From Tubiluchus corallicola (Eukaryota > Priapulida > Priapulimorpha > Priapulimorphida > Tubiluchidae): a stretch of 64,000 bases of DNA. Both the position numbers and the translations under genes were made by a program. How positions within the stretch are numbered: the first letter of the stretch is position 1; each line of letters starts with the position of its first letter. Positions 12,701-23,670 of the stretch are shown here, one piece after another. The notes under the pieces were generated by a model, which was given only the letters and a program-made list of their open reading frames with translations, was not told the DNA's origin and searched no databases. The DNA lies in assembly GCA_030141605.1 (NCBI GenBank), contig JAQGDQ010000933.1, positions 1 through 64,000 of the forward strand, in the 5' to 3' direction.

Positions 12701-12984
12701 AGGTGCCAAAGAATTGAACAAACTGAATGGCTTAAGATTGGGAAAGATTTTGGGGCATTTATTAAAATTTTGCTAAACCTGCAGATACTGATGCACGTGA
12801 AACTGCTTTCACTGGATATTATTGAAATTACTTGGCACAAAAAAATTTGTAGATTATTTCAACGTCATTTCAAGTTCTGCCATTGATCTAAACATGCATT
12901 AGTAGTTTCCTGTACACAAATCCAAATCCAAGGTACGCAAATGTTTATCTTTGAACAATTTTCGCTTTGTGTTGGTGGTTAACA

Positions 12985-13400
12985 ATATCTTGTGTCAATA
13001 TATTAGCCTGGGAGTCTAGAAAAAGATGCCTGGTGAAAGAGCTAAGAAAACAAAGCAGAGTGTTTACACACTTGAATTTCAAAAGTCTGCATTCCACACC
13101 TAGGAAAGAGTTAAGCAAATAAAGCAGAGTGTTTACACACTTGAATTTCAAAGTCTGCCTTCCACACCTGAGAAAGAGCTAAGCAAATAAAGCAGAGTGA
13201 TTACACACTTCAATTTCAAAAGCTGCCTTCAACACCTGGGAAAGATTTAACAAAGAAAGCAGAGCAAATACAGACAAGACTAATAATATTCTACGTACAA
13301 CATTCCACTAAAATTGACAAAATCTACAAAGAAGTGTGAAGCAATAACCATTTCTCATTATTGCCTCAATAAGTATTGCGTATGTCTTAGTATCACTTTC
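12985..13400 (+). repeat. R1 tandem array, four units of about 68-70 bp
   Basis: Units start with GAAAGAG at about 13034, 13104, 13172 and 13240, each with a block like CTTGAATTTCAAAAG. The array ends in the R1 body words CAGACAAGACTAATAATATT and TTTCTCATTATTG. Its 5' flank (about 12985-13030) matches 4438-4480. Confidence 0.8.
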
Positions 13401-13929
13401 TGCACAGGAGAAACTTTAAACTCCAAATTACCTACATTCTTTTAAATTCTTCATATTTAATTCACGATAACTAATCGAGCAAGACAAAACACGAAGGTTT
13501 GGGAGATGAACACTTTCTTTGTGAAGCAGCAGCAGGTTCTAGTAAATCAAATGGAAAGTATGAATGAGATTAATTATGAAATTAATCCATCACAGCAGTA
13601 TCTCAATGCAGTTACCAATTTTTGGAGTAGCTGATTTAATCATTGCTTTGCAAAGTGATGCAAACTGATGCAGTGTTCTGTTTCTTTATCTAAATTAAAT
13701 GTCTTCATTATTCGAAAAATCAATATTGCCGAGGAAATTCTGCAACAATTTGAGCAAATAAGCCACATGGATACATTCTTCTGAGTATTAAACCTCGCGT
13801 GGAATGAGTTTTGAACACATGATTTGTAGACACTGATTGGCGATAAAGAAGTTTGCAAAAATATTTTTCAAAGTCACGCCCAATAAAAGCAATTTCAAAT
13901 TTAATACGTCTATATTTGGTTTAAAACAT

Positions 13930-14260
13930 GGATGAATAGTTTTACTTCCTTGTGTTAAACTTCTTTGTGTTTCACAATTCTTAAGTAAACTAGTCACACC
14001 CTGTTTACTGTTTAAATACTGGAAAGAATGAGTTGAAAGACAGAGAATATTATCAATAGACTGGAGAAGATTTATTGTTTGGATAAGCTGCCACCCTGGC
14101 ACTCCCGGTGAAAGAGTTAAGAAGAGCCGCTTAGCAAATAGAGACAAGAATGTCAATAGAATGCAGAAGTTTTTTGTTTAGCTAACCTCGAGAACCCGAG
14201 TGAATGCTAAGAAGTGAAGAAAAACAAATGCAGACAAGAATGTCTGCAGGATATAAAGAT
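13930..14260 (+). repeat. Direct duplication, copy 1 (partner 17340-17660)
   Basis: Shares long blocks with 17340-17660 in the same orientation, including AACTAGTCACACCCTG and TTAGCAAATAGAGACAAGAA. It carries further R1-like unit ends (GTGAAAGAGTTAAGAAGAG). Small indels distinguish the copies. Confidence 0.85.
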
Positions 14261-14739
14261 TTTTAAATTAAATCACCACCCTGGACCATTGAAAGAATGG
14301 CAAAATACTTCAATTGAGTTAAAAGTACCGGATTGTAATCACAAATGATCCGAGCAGAATCATAGTATGATGTGAAGTATTGAAAGTTATAGCTATTCCT
14401 ATGAACAACATGCTTCAAAAGAGCTGTGCCACTAGGCACTAACAGATTATTAACTGAAATTACCAAAATTTAATATCTTTCCCCAAAAGAGTGCTTATCA
14501 TGTCAAATCATTATCATGTCTTATCATTGAGAGCCCACAGGGAGAGGTGCCAGAACAAGAGCAAGAAAATAAATTTTGAAAAATGTGGAAAAGTTTATTA
14601 AAAGACTGAAAATAACATGAAAGATTTTAACATTTGTGCGTAATAGCTCAAATCCAATGTGTAAACACAGATTCCGTGTGTAACAACACTGATTGTTTGA
14701 ACAAATGCTATTGCAAATGTTTGACACAATAACCCTTTA

Positions 14740-15010
14740 GAGCCGCGGTAAATTATGTCACGGTTTGTTGTGAAATACTAAACACGAATGAATAGTTTTC
14801 TGCATGTTTGTGAAGTAATGAAATGTATTTGCACAAATTCGCACTTGTGCAAATATGCCAAAACTGGAAAAAGATGCCAAGATAAGAGTTAGGAACAACG
14901 ATAGATTAAAATAAATTAAATGGATTCATAATTTTTCTTACTGAACGCAAGCACTATTGTGGAGCTTGTAAAATAATACTTTAGAGCCGCGGTAAATTAT
15001 GTGACAATTA
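14740..15010 (+). repeat. Short direct repeats, part of the same duplication
   Basis: TTAGAGCCGCGGTAAATTATG occurs twice, near 14743 and 14981, followed by a variable base or two. The intervening block 14885-14975 (containing AATGGATTCATAATTTTTCTT) is repeated at about 17680-17750. The GC-rich SacII-type core stands out in AT-rich DNA. Confidence 0.8.
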
Positions 15011-16367
15011 ATTAGTGTAATCTCAATTAGTGATAATCTGTTACTTCGATCAGTGCTAAAGTGTGAAAGTTTCTACTAATAAAGAAAAAAGCATCTAAAC
15101 TGTTTGTGATAAAAGAGTAAAAATACTTTAAGTAATATTTTTTATACTGAATTATTGACTTTTGTGCGATAATTCTTATTTTAGTTACTAATGTGACTAA
15201 AATTCAAAGATATTTCAATGAAAATGTATTATATAGGACTATTTATAGTTTACTATTTGTTTTGCGACATTCAAATTTGTTCGTAAGTTTTTCAATTATT
15301 AAATTTACATTCCTGGAAAAATGTATAAAAAATCCGCTTGCAATACATTCAATACAATAAAACCACTCTTTGTTAATTATTTCAGCTTCCCTAAACCGAT
15401 CCCACAGGGCAGGACGCTTCTACTACAGATTTTACTTAAAGTATTTTTTCTAACAATTTTGCTGGAAAGATTTTAGATGTTTTGTTTCCTCTCCTTATTA
15501 GTAAACTGTTTCACATTTTAGGTCTTACCGAATTTGCAACGTAATTATTACTTGAGGTAGTAATTTTTCTGTCATGTGTAAGTATTGCGTAGTTCTCAAA
15601 AACATGGTAGCTGCGGAACGTTGAAGTGTGATATATGTGATGTATGTACAATTATGTGGTAATTGAACTGCATAGGAGTGATCTCGCTCTATAATAGGTG
15701 TCATGCTGTTATAATGGTTAACACAATTATAATGGTTATCGCAACAGCACAGTTAGCATTCCAAGTCTTACTAATCAGCAGTATAAAAATTATTTATTTA
15801 AACTAAAACTGATATCTAGCTGATTAATTAATTTGTCCTTGGCTTCAAATCGTAATTATATAGTTAGGTATCAATTGGCCTGCAACTACCTCAATTTTTG
15901 CTGTTTCCATAATTTAATTGTCTCTTTGCGTGGTCACTGGAACGCCCGCTTTTAATCCTTGGGACATTCTCTGCCTCTGCTAACCTTTTCACTAATCCTC
16001 TCCCTATACCGACATAACAATATAGCTATAACAAGGGCTACCCCTATACCAACATACCCCACACTGTCAACTTGGACATTTGTTAACTGCTGTCTAAGCC
16101 TATTTTAGCTGACATTTTTAATTGGTAGAGCAGACATATTTTTGAAGCTGTTGTTAAATTTTAGATGGAGGCCATAATTTTAAAACATTTTGACATCTAT
16201 TTCACCTGTAATTTCACAATACTAGCATGTAAAAAGCACAAAAATTCTATATTTTATGTAGTCATTTAAGTAATATTACCTAAGGTACTGGTACTGAATG
16301 AGTTAATAGCCAGCAGATTAAACAAGCACAGCTATAAAAATTGTTATTACACTGTTTGAAATCACGC
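15011..16367. other. No recognisable gene
   Basis: AT-rich. A short duplicated phrase (GTTATAATGGTTA and ACAATTATAATGGTTA) lies near 15708-15740. Nothing else supported. Confidence 0.5.
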
Positions 16368-16735
16368 ATTTCGCCTGTCTACTTCTTCGCCAGTCCTCTT
16401 TTTTGCCAGTTAACTTTTTGCCAGCCCACTTTTTTGCCAGTCCACTTTTTCGCCAGTCCACTTTTTCGCCACTCCTCTTTTTCACCAGTCCACTTTTTCG
16501 CCAGTCTACCTTTTCGTCAGCCTACTTTTTCGTCAGCCTACTTTTTCGTCAGCCTACTTTTTCGTCAGCCTACTTTTTCGTCAGCCTACTTTTTCGTCAG
16601 GCTACTTTTTCGTCAGCCTACTTTTTCGCCAGTCCTCTTTTACGCCAGTTCACTTCTCGCCAGTCTACTTTATCGGCAGTCCACTTTTTTTGCCAGTTTA
16701 CTTTTTCGCCAGTCCTCTTTTTCGCCACTCCACAT
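16368..16735 (+). repeat. 16-bp minisatellite, about 23 units
   Basis: Repeats of CGYCAGYCYACTTTTT with variant units at the edges and identical CGTCAGCCTACTTTTT units in the middle (16514-16620). Because 16 is not a multiple of 3, all three frames of one strand stay open and give a 16-residue peptide repeat. The two overlapping open frames here are therefore a repeat artefact. Confidence 0.97.
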
Positions 16736-17339
16736 GATTATGAATGAAAATTTAACTTACCTCTATGAATAGATAACCATTGATATATTACATATCGTCA
16801 CTGTATCATTTAAACGCCTTGTGAGTGGAAGATATAACTCGTACAGAGACGTGCCATGTACAATTGGATTTGCCGTGAAACGGATAATCTGATGCACTGC
16901 GCCGAAGTCCTGTTTTGTTAAGCCAGAAATTTTTACAACTTTTCCAATTTCGGAGGTTTGATGAGATATTTAAAATTTCAACTAGGTTTAGCTTTAGGAA
17001 CAAGTGTCTCCACTCATATTAAGATTTTGGAACTATACTCAGTTATGTAGTAATTTGACAAACTTTAAAAACTATTATTTCCACTCCACAAATTTAGCAA
17101 GTTTAACCAGCAATGTGAAATGATAAATAGTTGTCGCGCATAGAACTGTGACAGTTTTTCATTTTAGGAAATTGTATTCGTAAAATTAAAAAATTTGTAT
17201 ATTTATGCACATGTCGCTCTATGTTAACTAATGCTTTTAAAATTTACCTTACATATATGGATTTTTCTAAAAGCTGCTACATTGCAAAACACCATTTGCT
17301 CTAAAAAACAGTAACACCTGTTTGCATTGTTTATTCGGC

Positions 17340-17780
17340 ATTGTGACATGGATGAACACTTTACTTCTTTGTGTTAAGCTGTGAAAAAGTAATTTATCAG
17401 ATTTCAGAATTCTTAAGTAAACTAGTCACACCCTGTTTACTGTTTAAATACTGGAAAGAATGAGCTGAACAGAGAATATTATCAATAGTCTGCAGACGAT
17501 TTTTTGTTCAGTTAAACTGCCACCCTGGAACTCACAGGGAAAGAGTGAAGAAGAGACGCTTAGCAAATAGAGACAAGAATGTCGATAGATTGCAGAAGCT
17601 TTTGTTTAGCTTATCTCGGGAACCAGTGAATGCTAAGAAGAGATGAAAAGCAAATGCAGACAAGAATGTTAGGAACATCGATAGATTAAAATAAATTAAA
17701 TGGATTCATAATTTTTCTTACTGGACAAATGCACTATTGTGGAGCTTGTAAAAGAATACTCTACGAAGATTTTGCTCTTA
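17340..17780 (+). repeat. Direct duplication, copy 2 (partner 13930-14990)
   Basis: Combines, in one continuous stretch, sequence that in the first copy is split between 13950-14250 and 14885-14975. Copy 1 may therefore carry an insertion of about 600 bases, or copy 2 a deletion. Confidence 0.8.
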
Positions 17781-18691
17781 CAAAAATGGCAGGGCTAAAA
17801 ATACAAAAACTGTTTGTTCCTGAAAGCTTGAAATAGGTACTCGTGGTGCACTGTAATTATTCGTTTACTTGGACAAGCAAAAATTTGAAAAATTAAGTTT
17901 ATTTTAGCACCCCCAAAAAAACTAAGTTTTAACAGCTGTGTACATATGTTCTAAATTTTGCCAAACTGACTTTTTGCACTTTGCAATAGCTGACACTATG
18001 TGAGCAGCTAGAATTTAGTCACTTGCACAGTTCAGTGGCTCGTCTCACGGGTAAGAACAAAACCTTATGTGCTAAACTTTCATGCCTTCAATTTCAATGA
18101 AATATAGAAAAGTAACGATCAATATGCAACTAAATTATATAATGAAATAAGTTCTGTTGCTTTCTTCATTTTCAGTGTTTGTATATTTTTTTTTGCAAAC
18201 CAACGGTTAAACGAATTGCTTCAATGCCACTCTTTAGCTCAGGCTATTATTAACACGCCAAGGTAATTTTTCTTGCACCTGGGCGTGCATTCACAGAAAG
18301 TAACAGCAACCACGGTAGCTAGCGTTGAGCAGTTTTTTAAGCAGATTTGATGTTTCAGTTGCATAATATCCTTTCTGAAATCCTTATTAGCGATGGAATG
18401 CAAGCTCTTACATTTTACACTCATGGCAATGAAATTATTTTGAATGATAATTCATCTGACATTGAAGAATATAAAGTCTGTTTAACTATAATTAGTATGC
18501 GTTTATTTGTGTTATGCTAAAAAAATTGCGATACAATAAAATTGCGATTTTTTTTCAGTTGAAATTAACTTACAGCTTGAGCAGACTAGCAGCTACAGTT
18601 GTCGGAAAGATGCTGACGGTAACCAGTTAGATGCGTGTTAGATGCTGATACATTAATTAATGTAGAAAAATGCATCACAGGCATGATGTAC
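17781..18691. other. No recognisable gene
   Basis: AT-rich, with short open frames only. Confidence 0.5.
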
Positions 18692-19041
18692 TGTTGTGGA
18701 GATCGCTGGCATCTATTAGAATTACATAGAATGTTGTATAATGTTCTGTTAGAATGATCGTCTTACCGTGTGGAACGTTCTGGAACAAAACTTCTGGAAG
18801 CTTCTTGGGCACGCTATATAAGGAGAAGCAGGCTGCTGAGACTAGAGCACTTACACATTCTCTTGTATACTTACATTTTCAGATACACTTAAACGTTTTC
18901 CAGATTTTCACATTTACTGTAAACATTTCGCATTCCTTCATATTTTTGTGTTGTAGAATACTCGCTTAATAAACTAATTTAACTTGAGGGCGTGTTTTCT
19001 GGTTTTCTCTACGAGCCTTTCGAGAGAAACAAAATACAACA
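18692..19041 (+). mobile_element. Probable LTR (Ty3/gypsy-like), about 350 bp
   Basis: Starts TGTTGTGGAG and ends CAACA (5'-TG...CA-3'). It has a TATA box (TATATAA, 18815-18821) followed about 150 bases later by AATAAA (18968-18973), the order expected of U3-R-U5. I could not identify a primer-binding site or a second LTR, so it could be a solo LTR. Family assignment is inferred from proximity to gypsy fragments. Confidence 0.5.
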
Positions 19042-20421
19042 TGTGCCTATGTTCAAAGTCAAGAGACTTAATATTTCTCGCTCCTTGAAATTAATTTATA
19101 ATTAATAGGTGCTGTTTTGAAAGTTTGTGTTTATAAAAAATGAAATCAATTTACCTATTTATTCGTCAATAGTTGTAATGTCATTTTGTTTAGTTTACTT
19201 TACTTATCACGACCCTTTTTCTCGATAGATTGATCATATAGTTTATCTAGCCGTATCGAGTGATCACGAATTAATCGTATATATTTATAGATTGTGTATT
19301 TTGTGCAGATTATATAGATTCGCTTCCCGTTCACAATGAGGTGATTGTTCGCTTTTCAGTCACCTGACTCCGAGGGCTTTAGTTCAGTCTATCAGGCAAT
19401 GATGCTGTCCTTCAAGACTTTCACATCGACCTTGCGTTGTGAGTGGAGGTCATCTTCCCTCAAGTTATCGAGCGTTGCTCCCGCAATTGAGCTTTCTTTA
19501 GTACAATGCGAATCTCTCAAGTTCGTATCTAGGATTTAGTGTTGCTTTACTGTGAACGCTCTTAATCATACAAGAACTCGTTGTCTGTGTTACTACAGTG
19601 AACAGACTTTATTAGATTACAAATTACACGTTATCTACTAGCTTTTCTTTACATGATTTGTCCTTATATGCCAGTGGGCGCTTACAACTAGAGTATAGCT
19701 CCTAAGAAGATGCTATTCACTTTAATAATAACAGTTCGATATGCTGCACTGAAGGTGCTTAGTACAATGTGAATGCTACAGTTATACAGATTTAGACTCA
19801 GATACAAATAAGTTGAAGTCACTTAACTTGTGGATTGACCAATGTACCCTTACACTTGGTCAAACCCTGATAGCTTATCGAGACCACGTCGCACCAGTGC
19901 TCAGTATTGGCTAAGAATGCAAAATCCAATCCACACTGGGCTAAAACGCTGCTTCTGTCTTCTAAAAGTTTGTCCCGGACACACAATGTGGTAGCAAGCC
20001 ACTTGTCAGACTCCCTCGCTCGGTTGGTATGTGACACTCGTGTCGTGTCGCCCCGTAGTGTGCTTTTCGAGTCGCACACCGTCGTATGTAATTATCTAGT
20101 CTCTTACCAGAGTTTATATTTCTGAGAGCTGACCTTCGACGATATTGCACCATATGGCAACATCTGCAGCATCTGCTACCTCCCGTCATTGAGAAAGAGA
20201 TTTTACAATCGGTAATGACTTCTCTTGAATTCCATCATCTTTTGAGATATTCCTACCGTTGTCGGCAAATTTTCAGATTTCTCTCTCTAATGTCGCTGAG
20301 CACTGATAGAGACCTTGGTGACGGTCATAAAGTCACTTCTACGCGACATCTAAATCGCTCTAGAACCTCTCTTAATTAGTTCTAACTCTGAATGTATCCA
20401 TTTGAGACAATAGTGTCTTTC
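19042..20421. other. Unassigned, less AT-rich segment between LTR and piggyBac-like copy
   Basis: Base composition is more balanced than the surroundings, especially 19330-19530 and 19850-20120. Short open frames lie on both strands (19345-19539 +, 19819-20079 -, 19962-20189 -), but I recognise no domain. It may be internal sequence of the LTR element. Confidence 0.35.
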
Positions 20422-20450
20422 TTAACCTTTATCTTACCAATGTTCCATAA

Positions 20451-20753
20451 ATGGAACATACTTTTTATGGCGCCATCGCAGCTTACATGCTTAATTTATC
20501 GAGGCAATTCTACCTCTATCGTGATGTCCTGACATGTCTGTTACTTTGTTGGGAAACTGAACTTTTTATATTGAGATTCAAATTTTTCATGGTTGCCCAA
20601 CTAAGGCCTAAAAATACGAAATTTGACCGCGCAATTTCAAATTGGCCAGAAAAAGTGCAGAGTGAACTTCAGTGGAAATTGGCTGCACTGCCTAAAAGCT
20701 TACACTCCAAGGTATTGATTGGCAATATAACAGATCGTACATTCGGTTGCTAA
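20451..20753 (+). CDS. Conserved 100-aa open frame in the 5' part of the piggyBac-like element
   Basis: Starts at an ATG inside the terminal palindrome and runs 100 codons, bounded by the two palindromes. The same frame is intact in copy 2 (60641-60339) with two amino-acid differences. I recognise no family (internal strings AQLRPKNTKF and NWPEKVQSELQWKL). Intactness in two very similar copies is weak evidence of selection. Alternatively it is simply the body of a nested non-autonomous element of about 360 bp flanked by the palindromes. Confidence 0.35.
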   Translation: MEHTFYGAIAAYMLNLSRQFYLYRDVLTCLLLCWETELFILRFKFFMVAQLRPKNTKFDRAISNWPEKVQSELQWKLAALPKSLHSKVLIGNITDRTFGC

Positions 20754-20946
20754 GTACTAAAAAAATACTGTAATATTTTGATGTTCCATTTATGGAACAT
20801 TGGTAGGATCAGCATGTTTTAGGTTGCAGTGTGCAGTGGAGCGTGGCTCCCCACAGTCATGCTTACAGTGTGCAGTAGACAGTGTGCAGCTTATTGCCAA
20901 GTAGCGTAGAGCTCACTGCCATTGTTCTTGATACTTTCCTAACAAG

Positions 20947-22082
20947 TTGAGTGAAACACAACATTTTGTGGATACCAGCGTTACCAAAACACTGGAACAG
21001 AGTGAACACCCAGTCAACGTGGTCCTGCTTCCTCCCGCCGCAGGAGACGAAGCTGATCAAAACAGTGATTTGGAGGACAGCCAAGAAGATGTTGACTTCG
21101 AGCCAGCGGGAGAGATGAAAGTGGAGGAGGAAGCGGATGACGATGTAGTCGAGAATGAAGAACCACCAAGTAAATCCGCCCGTCGTGGAGAATGAAGACA
21201 ACTTCCAAATTGGAGAAAGAAAACTGACTTCGACAAGATATTACCCACTGCTGATATCTCGTTGTCTGATGAACTGAATGCATTGGAAGGCGAGACTCCA
21301 TACGAGTTTTGGAGAGAAATCTTTTCCGACAATTCGATGAATGATGTTGTTGAGCAGACACTACTCTACGCACGTCGGGATAAAAACAAGCCCAATCACA
21401 AAGTCAGAAGTACGACGGTCCATCGGATGTCTAGTTGTGTCAGGTTACCATAGTCTTCCTGAAGGTCACCACTACTGGTCAACACAGCCTGATTTGGGAG
21501 TTCCAGTCATTTCCAACGCAATGAGCAGAAACAGGTTTCAGGAAATAAAAAGGTACATTCACTTCGCCGATAATCAGAACCTTGCTCGTGGAAATAAGTT
21601 CGCAAAAGTAATGCCGTTATATGACGTTCTCAATGCCAACATTGTTCGGTTTGGTGTGTTCCACAATCTTTTGAGCATAGACAAAAGCATGGTGCCTTAT
21701 TTTAGGCGACACGGGGGCAAGATGTACATAAAAGGAAAGCCCATCAGATTTGGGTACAAAATATGGTGTTTCTGCGGTGCTGACGGCTACCCATATGCAA
21801 TGCGACTGTACCAAGGGAAGGAAGAGGGTGCAGACCTTGACATCCCGTTAGGAACTCGAGTTGTACAGAATATGGTGAAGGTTATTTCGGAAAACTCGGA
21901 CGTTCGCCGCCACGAACTGTTCTTTGATAATTTTTTTACTTCGTATGATCTGTTGAGTGATTTGTCTGCGGCAAACTTGAAAGCAACAGGAACTGTCCGA
22001 GAAAACAGAACACGTGGTGCTTCGAAATCTATGATTTCCAAGAAAGAACTTGCCAAGAAGGATAGGGGCACATTTGATTACA
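20947..22082 (+). pseudogene. piggyBac-like transposase, broken and truncated
   Basis: An acidic N-terminal region runs to a stop at 21193-21195; the same frame then continues after the stop with LSDELNALEGETPYEFW. An 8-bp deletion near 21396, relative to copy 2, shifts the frame, and the DDE_Tnp_1_7-type core continues from 21341. The first catalytic Asp lies in IDKSMVPYF and the second in LFFDNFFTSYDLL. The third, found in copy 2 as WNDNS, is lost at the 22082 junction. No ATG opens the N-terminal frame here. The lesions differ from those of copy 2, so both derive from an intact parent. Confidence 0.9.
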
Positions 22083-22505
22083 GGTAGAGTTGCAAGAATG
22101 TTTGGACTCAAAATCTATACTCCATTCTCCAGACTTTGACAAACAATTTATTTTGACGACTGACGCAAGTTTAGTAGGCATAGGCGGGGTTCTAACACAA
22201 GTACATGACGACTTGGGAGAGGTACCCATTACATACTTGAGTCGAAAATTAACCGAATGTGAGAGAAATTACAGTGTGTTCGAAATTGAACTTTTAGCTA
22301 TAGTGTACTGTGTGGAGAAACTCAAGTATTATCTTGAAGATCGCAAATTTCGAGTTCGAACTGACCATCGCAGTATATCTGCCCTCGCTCATATTAAACG
22401 CAACAACCGTAGACTTTGTCGGTGGGCACTTATCTTGCAGTATTCACTGTTGAAAGTATCAAGGGAACAATGAATACAGTTGCTGATGCTTTATCTCGCC
22501 TTTAA
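22083..22505 (+). mobile_element. Ty3/gypsy RNase H domain fragment
   Basis: Reads LQECLDSKSILHSPDFDKQ then LTTDASLVGIGGVLTQ, the start of the RNase H domain (Asp in TDAS), then FEIELLAIVYCVEKLKYYL (Glu) and RTDHRS (Asp). After a frame change near 22460 it ends ADALSRL and a stop, the usual end of the gypsy RNase H region. Reverse transcriptase upstream and integrase downstream are absent. It is an insertion or deletion scar joined directly to the piggyBac-like copy. Confidence 0.9.
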
Positions 22506-22589
22506 AGGCTAGCCATACATTTGGTCATCAGTAGCGCATGCGGTTTAGGAAACTTGAACGTGTTTCATTTTTTCTTCACCCCTATTCAA

Positions 22590-23110
22590 GTTTACGTGGG
22601 GAAGGATGTTGTGTTAAGTGAAGCTTGAAAAGCTTCGACTTTGAAGGTCGGAAAATCATGCCCACACCTCCCTGCGGTCCCGACCGGGCAACTTCACTCG
22701 GAAGGCTAATATAGGACGTCACCCTCGACCGGGGGTGAATCTGAAACTGGAAGTGCAAAACGGGTAGTGCCACTTACGGCATAAGCTTGCTGGGTAACAA
22801 GCTTACAAAGGTTGCAGACTGGCCGGAGGTTGGGAGGGCAATCCCCCAGTCTGAGGTGCAAGTCGTGCTCCTACCCGTCACAGGGTGCCAACCGACCATA
22901 CCTCAGGGCGGCCCGGCTCCCAGTCGGGCGGAGGAAAAGAAACTGTCCAGCTGCTGGGTCTCGGCATAAGACCCCTCCACGAGGGGCTAACAACCCCAAA
23001 TGGTAGAACTAATAATCTGTTACAGAAAATAATAATGATATAGCCGGCTTGGTTTTGGGACACGGCGAGGTTGCGCGAGAAACCTCGACGGCGACAAATT
23101 GTACGTTAAA
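22590..23110 (+). mobile_element. GC-rich, hairpin-rich segment, possible LTR or LINE 5' region
   Basis: A purine run (TGGGGAAGGA, near 22597) is followed by TGTTGTGTTAAG, as in a polypurine tract next to a 3' LTR. The next 500 bases are much richer in GC than the neighbourhood and contain many perfect short hairpins: TAAGCTTG/CAAGCTTA at about 22782-22805, CCCCTC/GAGGGG at about 22972-22988, and CGAGGTT/AACCTCG at about 23066-23087. No open frame follows. It could be an LTR, a structured LINE 5' UTR, or another RNA-producing element; I cannot decide. Confidence 0.45.
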
Positions 23111-23529
23111 GACCTAAGGCGTCCATGGTGATGCGCTACTAATAATTGATCGACTTATTTTCTATTAATGTATTTTTGATGACAATGTTTCGCTATTATT
23201 GGTATGTCATTGATTGCCATTATTGTTAATATTTTTAGCCTTGTGATTTTTGTTGCCATTGATTTTTTTTGTAACATTAGATGAAAGCACTTTACAGGCT
23301 TGAGTAACCAGAGGCCCTGCCTGGCCAGGTATTGTTTCGTGGTCTATCTGGTTTCTAGCTCAAGGTAAAAAAGCAAATTTTGTTGATAGCATGTTACCAG
23401 TTTTGAACATGTGTGTATGCCTCGAAACTGAAAGCCACCTCATGGGCAATTTGGTTATTGGTTAGAGAACCTTTGGAAAGAAAGTTTATTCACGTAATTT
23501 CTGATTGTGTTTCTTGATGGTAATACCAG
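23111..23529. other. No recognisable gene
   Basis: AT-rich linker between mobile-element fragments. Confidence 0.4.
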
Positions 23530-23670
23530 TGGAAGCCATCCAGGATAGAACATCAACTTGACTTCGGACTATGTTAAAGGTCCCGTGACAGTAGGAATTA
23601 TTTCTCACATTCCAGTAGATGGAGTGTCCCTATTGCTTGGCATGTTGTTGTTTCCCGTACAGAATGCTTG
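23530..23670 (+). mobile_element. Ty3/gypsy protease-region fragment
   Basis: The frame around 23555-23650 reads DYVKGPVTVGIISHIPVDGV followed by SLLLG. This corresponds to the conserved stretch after the retropepsin of animal gypsy elements, where a basic-Gly-x-Val-x-Val-Gly segment leads to LLLGND. The ND is replaced here and the frame soon closes. Confidence 0.65.

Larger units (their letters stand above)
20426..22082 (+). mobile_element. piggyBac-like element copy 1, 3'-truncated
   Basis: The left end starts CCTTTATC directly after TTAA (20422-20425), the piggyBac target site. A 20-bp palindrome-like word (9-bp arms ATGTTCCAT around AA) sits at 20440-20459 and again inverted at 20781-20800. 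A transposase frame follows. The sequence is nearly identical to 60666-58985 of copy 2, then switches abruptly at 22082/22083 to a Ty3/gypsy RNase H fragment, so the last catalytic Asp, the Cys-rich tail and the right end are missing. Confidence 0.9.

Noticed and set aside
16341-16772. 143- and 114-codon repeat proteins; also considered a CRISPR-like array
   Set aside because: Frames are forced by the 16-bp stop-free minisatellite. There are no unique spacers between units, and the context is animal nuclear DNA.
20947-20949. TTG as transposase start
   Set aside because: Neither copy has an ATG here. A non-ATG start is unlikely in an animal element; the true start is probably an upstream exon or was lost.
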